Source: Bacillota bacterium (lineage in GTDB: Bacteria; Bacillota; Clostridia; Christensenellales; CAG-138). Taken from it: 17,439 nt of DNA. Where the stretch lies: positions 1-17,439 of the forward strand of contig JAEWWD010000004.1 of the NCBI GenBank assembly GCA_023396535.1. Reading direction: 5' to 3'. Made by a program: the position numbers and the translations under genes. The notes beneath the pieces were generated by a model. It ran no database searches. It had not been told where the DNA came from and saw only the letters and a program-made list of their open reading frames with translations. Numbering within the stretch: the first letter of the stretch is position 1; each line of letters starts with the position of its first letter. This document shows positions 13,911 through 17,439 of this stretch, piece by piece.

Positions 13911-15179
13911 TCATTTCTTTGCATAAACGCCCACACCGTCGGGTATTATGATGATCTTCCGATATTGGCCGATCCAATCGGCGGCTTTTTGCAATGCTTC
14001 CTCAATGGAGGCGGCAACATTCATATGCATTTTTTCAATTTTATCCCGTAATGCTTCATTAGTTACAACGATTATCTTCCTCCGTTGCAGGATTCTGGCG
14101 AGTATCTGATATTGCCATTGATCTATGCGGGTTTGTTCGGCAGGGACGCTGAGAATTTCATTCATTAAGGCGGAGGGACTTGCCGCGGCCGCCATAGTGC
14201 GATAAAAGCTCTCCCCGCCCAATCCGTCTTCGCAAGCGGCGGCCAGAATAATCACGCCGTCCTGCTCACAAAACTGTTCGGCAGTTGCTAAACCTTTTAC
14301 GCATTGATACAGATTCTGATCCAGCGGGTAACCGCCGTTTGTCGTTATAACCACCGGCGCTTTACTGGGCCTGACACCCGCGTGCGCGGCCAGGCATGCG
14401 CAACCTGCCGCATGCGCATGCTCCGGTTCTCCTGCAAACGCGGCTGCTACTCTTTTCTTTTCATCCAATATTACATTCAGTATAAACGACAATCCTGCCA
14501 TCTTCGCCGCCGCCGCCATATCCGCCTGTATGGGATTCCCCGCCAAACAGCCGGCCCTTGCATTTTCATGCTGGATAAAAGCGGCGTTGTGGTTATACAT
14601 GACCGTTTTTCTCGCTGCAATTCCCGGCAATACGCTTTTTCGTCCACCGGAGAACCCGGCAAAGAAGTGGGGCTCAATAAACCCTTCCGCAATCAGCAAT
14701 TCCGCGTCAAGCGCCTCTTTGTTCAGGTATAGCCTGCCGCCGGAAGGCAGCAATCCGACAAACCGCACGGATTCATCGCTGTCACTGTCGTGTATAAGAA
14801 AGATTTCCCGGCTTATCAAGTCCTCTCCAAATTTCTGCAACAGCTCTTCCGTTGTACACCCTCTATGGCAACCCGTGGCGATCAGTATCTTCGCCTGAAT
14901 TTCAGGATTTCCTGCCCGGAGCTCTTTGAGCAACAGCGGCAGTGTAATTTGGGAAGGAACCGATCTGGTATGATCGCTTGTAATGATACAAACCGTTCTT
15001 TTCCCTTTCGCAAGCTCTCGAAGGGACTGGCCTCCATACGGGCGCTGTAACGCCAGATTTACGATTTCCCGTTCATCTGCCGCCGTTACCCATGATTTTG
15101 GTTGAATGATGTCCGTATCCCATTCGTCAGGCAAATGCGCGATGATATGATCCTTGCCATAAGGAAGCCGTATTTTCAT
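13911..15179 (-). CDS. larA: LarA-family nickel-pincer 2-hydroxyacid racemase
   Basis: Racemase of 422 residues. In this family a nickel-pincer nucleotide (NPN) covalently held by a lysine abstracts hydride from lactate or another 2-hydroxyacid. The residues known from Lactobacillus plantarum LarA are all present at a constant offset of three: Arg72 (DHTR), His105 (ATGCHR), His171 (EPHFF), Lys181 (SGGRKSVLPG, cofactor attachment), His197 (nickel ligand), Tyr291, Lys295 and Trp355. The active site therefore looks complete. The ATG has GGAGG eight bases upstream, and a long hairpin lies between it and the preceding gene. No larB, larC or larE for cofactor synthesis is in the window, so the cofactor must be made from genes elsewhere. 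LarA relatives act on lactate, malate, aromatic hydroxyacids or sugar acids; the substrate here is not determined by sequence. Confidence 0.92.
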   Translation of the reverse strand: MKIRLPYGKDHIIAHLPDEWDTDIIQPKSWVTAADEREIVNLALQRPYGGQSLRELAKGKRTVCIITSDHTRSVPSQITLPLLLKELRAGNPEIQAKILIATGCHRGCTTEELLQKFGEDLISREIFLIHDSDSDESVRFVGLLPSGGRLYLNKEALDAELLIAEGFIEPHFFAGFSGGRKSVLPGIAARKTVMYNHNAAFIQHENARAGCLAGNPIQADMAAAAKMAGLSFILNVILDEKKRVAAAFAGEPEHAHAAGCACLAAHAGVRPSKAPVVITTNGGYPLDQNLYQCVKGLATAEQFCEQDGVIILAAACEDGLGGESFYRTMAAAASPSALMNEILSVPAEQTRIDQWQYQILARILQRRKIIVVTNEALRDKIEKMHMNVAASIEEALQKAADWIGQYRKIIIIPDGVGVYAKK

Positions 15180-15202
15180 TGTTTCTTCCTCCGCCCAGTG
15201 AG

Positions 15203-15233
15203 ACAGCCGCAGAAACTCAGTTCCCGCGGCTGC
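15203..15233 (-). other. 14-bp RNA hairpin before larA
   Basis: GCAGCCGCGGGAAC (15220-15233) pairs with GTTTCTGCGGCTGT (15203-15216) along its full length, with three G-U pairs and a TGA triloop. It lies 7 bases after the TIGR04076 stop and upstream of the larA ribosome site. There is no U-tract, so it is not a standard terminator. A processing, stability or translation-tuning element is more likely. Confidence 0.65.
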
Positions 15234-15239
15234 TGCAGT

Positions 15240-15542
15240 TTACTCGTCAATTGCTTCAATTCTGAATACGGTAGGCTTCCCGGGGTCCGGACAGGCGACC
15301 CTTGTTACGCCGGCTTCTTTATCCCAGGGATGCCGTCCCCCGAGTTCAATCACACGCAACTGCGGCCACAGGCTATGGAATGCCGCGGCACAGAAGTTGG
15401 CGGGGCAGCGTTCAAAATCAAATTCAAATACCTGTCCCACCTCATGACAATGGCAGGGTTTGCCGGCCTCGTTCACCGGACACTTTTCCACGATAATCCT
15501 CACTCTTTTCGGTTTCTGAAAACTGCCGTAATTCGTATCCAT
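15240..15542 (-). CDS. Small Cys/His-rich TIGR04076-type protein
   Basis: About 100 residues, soluble, no signal peptide. It matches the overall pattern I know for the TIGR04076 family: an early VxIxVxK strand, a GQVFEFD-type turn, CPANFC, a Trp-containing helix, the GGRHPW-D segment, an ACPDPG turn and a final VVFRIE-like strand. The family has no established function. It contains six cysteines (21, 30, 32, 46, 51, 84) and histidines at 31, 33, 56 and 71, including a compact CHCH cluster at 30-33, which suggests metal or cluster binding. A TTG start at 15560 is possible, but AAAAGGAG lies seven bases before the ATG at 15542, which is preferred. It is 18 bases from the flavoprotein gene, so clearly co-transcribed. 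Confidence 0.8.
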   Translation of the reverse strand: MDTNYGSFQKPKRVRIIVEKCPVNEAGKPCHCHEVGQVFEFDFERCPANFCAAAFHSLWPQLRVIELGGRHPWDKEAGVTRVACPDPGKPTVFRIEAIDE

Positions 15543-15549
15543 AACGTCT

Positions 15550-15557
15550 CTCCTTTT
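15550..15557 (-). promoter_or_regulatory. Ribosome binding site fixing the TIGR04076 gene start
   Basis: AAAAGGAG seven bases before ATG 15542 selects it over the TTG at 15560. Confidence 0.75.
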
Positions 15558-15560
15558 CAA

Positions 15561-16265
15561 TTATAAACCTCTCGCTCTGTATCCCGCCATTAACGCTTCC
15601 TGATCCACATACCCCAGCAAATTCGCGTCGTTGATTTCATATTCCATGTGTTCTCTTCCTGTTTGAAGCAGCTTGCACATATACGCAAGCTTGCGGCCAA
15701 GCGCCTCAGCTTCCTGGCGCCCCCATTCATCCTGCAGGCTCGTTTTATTTTGCGACCAGATCGCCGCACCGCTATAAAACTGCACGCCGCCGCCGATGAT
15801 ATTGGTTCCTGTGGATTGCAGCAGACCGTTTAACACGGATAAGCATAGATCCTGCCCCCCGTTGCGCATACCGCCGACTGCAATGCTTGCGCCCATACGG
15901 CAGCCGAATTTCCCCTGCCTTCCATATGGCCCCAGCGGCCGCATACGGCTTATAAAATTTTGTAAAAGTCCCGTCGCCGTCATATGATAAATTGGAGTAG
16001 CCAATATGATCCCATGGCATTCCTTGTAGACTTCCAAATCTTCCCGCTTGAAATCATCCTGGAAGGCCGGACAATACTCCAGCTTTTTATCCAAACAGAC
16101 GTTGCAGTTTTTGCAGCAATTGATGTTGCGTCCCGCAAGCTCTATTTTCCGTGTTTGAACGCCGTCTACGCTGGCGGCTGCGGCAAGAGCCGCATCCAAT
16201 GCTTCTGAAGTCGCGCTTTTTCTTGGACTGCCGCTAACCCCTAATATCAGTATCTTTTCTGCCAT
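15561..16265 (-). CDS. Iron-sulfur flavoprotein (NADPH-dependent FMN reductase family)
   Basis: A 234-residue flavodoxin-like protein. GVSGSPRKSATSEA at 9-22 is the FMN phosphate-binding loop. ATPIYHMTATGLLQNFISR is the family's second flavin-contacting block. Between them Cys51, Cys54, Cys57 and Cys65 form C-x2-C-x2-C-x7-C, the compact motif that binds a 4Fe-4S cluster in Methanosarcina Isf and relatives; Cys50 is an extra neighbour. Proteins of this group move electrons between ferredoxin, FMN and an acceptor such as oxygen, peroxide or a metabolite; the partner here is unknown. The ATG has AAGGTGA five bases upstream. It lies 16 bases after the permease gene and 18 before the TIGR04076 gene. 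The C-terminal ~50 residues look lineage-specific. Confidence 0.88.
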   Translation of the reverse strand: MAEKILILGVSGSPRKSATSEALDAALAAAASVDGVQTRKIELAGRNINCCKNCNVCLDKKLEYCPAFQDDFKREDLEVYKECHGIILATPIYHMTATGLLQNFISRMRPLGPYGRQGKFGCRMGASIAVGGMRNGGQDLCLSVLNGLLQSTGTNIIGGGVQFYSGAAIWSQNKTSLQDEWGRQEAEALGRKLAYMCKLLQTGREHMEYEINDANLLGYVDQEALMAGYRARGL

Positions 16266-16281
16266 TCTATCACCTTTGATG

Positions 16282-17223
16282 TTAGATCTGTGCGCCTTTC
16301 TTGAAAAATTTGCTGTGCCCTTCCGGTTTATCTCCCTTACCGCTGATGAACATGACGATCAGGGTAAACAAGTATGGCAGCATCAGCATGAATTGATATG
16401 GAACATCGATGCCGATCGCCTGAAGATTTAGCTGCAGGGCATCCGCAAAACCGTAAAGAAGACACCCTAGAAATGCTCCGATGGGATTGTATCTGCCCAG
16501 AATAATGATAGCGAAGGCGGCATATCCCTTTTCCGCCGACATGTTTTCCACAAACGTGTTGGACGTCGCGATGGATAAAAACGCGCCGGCGATCCCCGCA
16601 ATCGCGCCGGTAATCAGCACATTGAGAAAACGGTACCGTCTGACCGGAATCCCCAGGGTATCCGCCGCATACGGGTTTTCCCCCACGGAACGGCATATCA
16701 GCCCAAGCGCCGTCTTTTCAAAAAAGAACCAGGAAGCAAAAACCAATAGGAAGGAGAGATACACAAGAATATTCTGGTTGAACAATATCTCCCCCACCAC
16801 CGGCAGCTTGCTCAAAAGCGGTATGGGGATAGCGGCAAAGGGCACGATGGATGGAAACTCCACAGATATGCCAAATATTGCCCTATAATAAAAGCTTGAA
16901 ATTCCACCCGCCAAAAGGACGATCGCCGTACCGACCAAGGCCGCCTTGCTTCCCAACATGACGACCATATAGGCATATATCGTCGCCATAGCCACGCCTG
17001 CAAGCATGGCGCATAGAATGCCCAGAAACAGGCTGTGAAAAAAATACGTTGCGGTAAATCCTGCAAAAGCGCCAATCAACAGCAATCCTTCCAGCTCAAT
17101 GCTGCTAACCCCGGCCTTATCGGAATATATTCCGCCGATCGCAGCAAGAACATAAGGGGTGGACATTCGAACCGTTGCCTGTAACAGCGTAACGAGTACC
17201 GCAGCGGAAAGCAGGCTATGCAT
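16282..17223 (-). CDS. ABC importer permease, BMP/nucleoside type (NupQ/YufQ-like)
   Basis: A 313-residue integral membrane protein with about eight to ten helices and a short basic tail, of the BPD_transp_2 (branched-chain/ribose/nucleoside) permease family. TPYVLAAIGGIYSDKAGVSSIELEG at 22-46 matches the start typical of the second permease of PnrA/BmpA-linked nucleoside importers. SVGENPYAADTLGIPVRRYR at about 190 is the cytoplasmic loop that contacts the ATPase, and GRYNPIGAFLG is also conserved. It overlaps the preceding permease gene by 8 bases, as in nupP-nupQ pairs. The substrate could be a nucleoside, but BMP-type systems also carry other small molecules, so specificity is open. The binding protein and ATPase would lie outside the window. 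Confidence 0.9.
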   Translation of the reverse strand: MHSLLSAAVLVTLLQATVRMSTPYVLAAIGGIYSDKAGVSSIELEGLLLIGAFAGFTATYFFHSLFLGILCAMLAGVAMATIYAYMVVMLGSKAALVGTAIVLLAGGISSFYYRAIFGISVEFPSIVPFAAIPIPLLSKLPVVGEILFNQNILVYLSFLLVFASWFFFEKTALGLICRSVGENPYAADTLGIPVRRYRFLNVLITGAIAGIAGAFLSIATSNTFVENMSAEKGYAAFAIIILGRYNPIGAFLGCLLYGFADALQLNLQAIGIDVPYQFMLMLPYLFTLIVMFISGKGDKPEGHSKFFKKGAQI

Positions 17224-17439
17224 GTTTCTCGCCCCCTTTTTTGCGGAAATTCAATAGCTTTTTGTCTTCCAATACCGTAAAACCGACCACGAACAGCAGT
17301 ACCAGCGCCTGGAGTACAGAAGCGATTGTATTGGGTATACCAACGCTTCTGGCCATTTGATTGGTCCCCGTATTCAGCATGCCAAACAGAAGAGAGCTGA
17401 ATACGATTCCAACCGGGCTCAATCGCCCAAGCAAAGCCA
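17216..17439 (-). CDS. C-terminal part of an ABC importer permease (NupP/YufP-like), cut by the window edge
   Basis: Only the last 74 or so codons are present and the frame is open at the right edge. The readable end, ALLGRLSPVGIVFSSLLFGM, matches the conserved C-terminal block of first permeases in BMP-type importers. Two hydrophobic segments and a basic tail (KKLLNFRKKGGEK) follow. An in-frame TTG at 17434 is not a real start. It overlaps the next permease by 8 bases, so the two subunits are made in step. The rest of the operon, normally the lipoprotein binding protein and a double-domain ATPase, should be upstream. Confidence 0.85.
   Translation of the reverse strand, partial: ALLGRLSPVGIVFSSLLFGMLNTGTNQMARSVGIPNTIASVLQALVLLFVVGFTVLEDKKLLNFRKKGGEKHA

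Noticed and set aside
13911..15179. Complete lactate racemization (lar) operon
   Set aside because: LarB, LarC, LarE and nickel transport genes are not in the window, so only larA itself can be claimed.

Overview
The window reads as a chromosomal segment of a Gram-positive, probably clostridial, bacterium of fairly high G+C. Every gene I can support lies on the minus strand, so transcription runs from base 17439 towards base 1. The lineage call rests on four things: strong AGGAGG-type ribosome sites, a folate-type tRNA methyltransferase (TrmFO), a SleB-type wall hydrolase, and the gene order tsf-pyrH-frr-uppS-cdsA-dxr-rseP. The species cannot be named from this sequence.

Right-hand block (about 13.9-17.4 kb): the end of an operon with two permeases of a BMP/nucleoside-type ABC importer (the first cut by the window edge), an iron-sulfur flavoprotein of the NADPH-dependent FMN reductase fold, a small Cys-rich TIGR04076-type protein, and a LarA-type nickel-pincer 2-hydroxyacid racemase. 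Its ribosome sites are good and its gaps short. A 14-bp RNA hairpin sits just ahead of larA. This is the only accessory-looking part and is visibly less G+C-rich than the rest.

Middle block (about 7.2-13.7 kb): a clear sigma-A promoter (TTGACA-17-AATAAT) drives topA, whose leader folds into a stem abutting the Shine-Dalgarno. trmFO overlaps topA by 11 bases. Then come hslV and hslU (ATP-dependent protease) and a lipoprotein with an SH3b domain, a Pro/Thr linker and a SleB-type hydrolase domain. The xerC and codY genes of the Bacillus version of this cluster are absent.

Left-hand block (1-7.2 kb): a promoter with a perfect TATAAT and a structured leader precede rpsB and tsf. A strong intrinsic terminator follows tsf. 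Next come pyrH, frr, a small unnamed gene, uppS, cdsA, dxr, rseP and the first four codons of a further gene, expected to be ispG. The block joins translation (S2, EF-Ts, RRF), UMP phosphorylation, undecaprenyl and CDP-diacylglycerol synthesis, the MEP isoprenoid pathway that feeds UppS, and site-2 proteolysis. Hairpins after rpsB, after tsf and before uppS, and a promoter-like site before frr, suggest stepwise tuning of expression.

No tRNA, rRNA, CRISPR array or insertion sequence was seen, and there is no gene-free stretch over 300 bases. The points most worth following are the metal/redox larA operon, the substituted UMP-binding loop of PyrH, the unnamed small gene between frr and uppS, and the topA and rpsB leaders.
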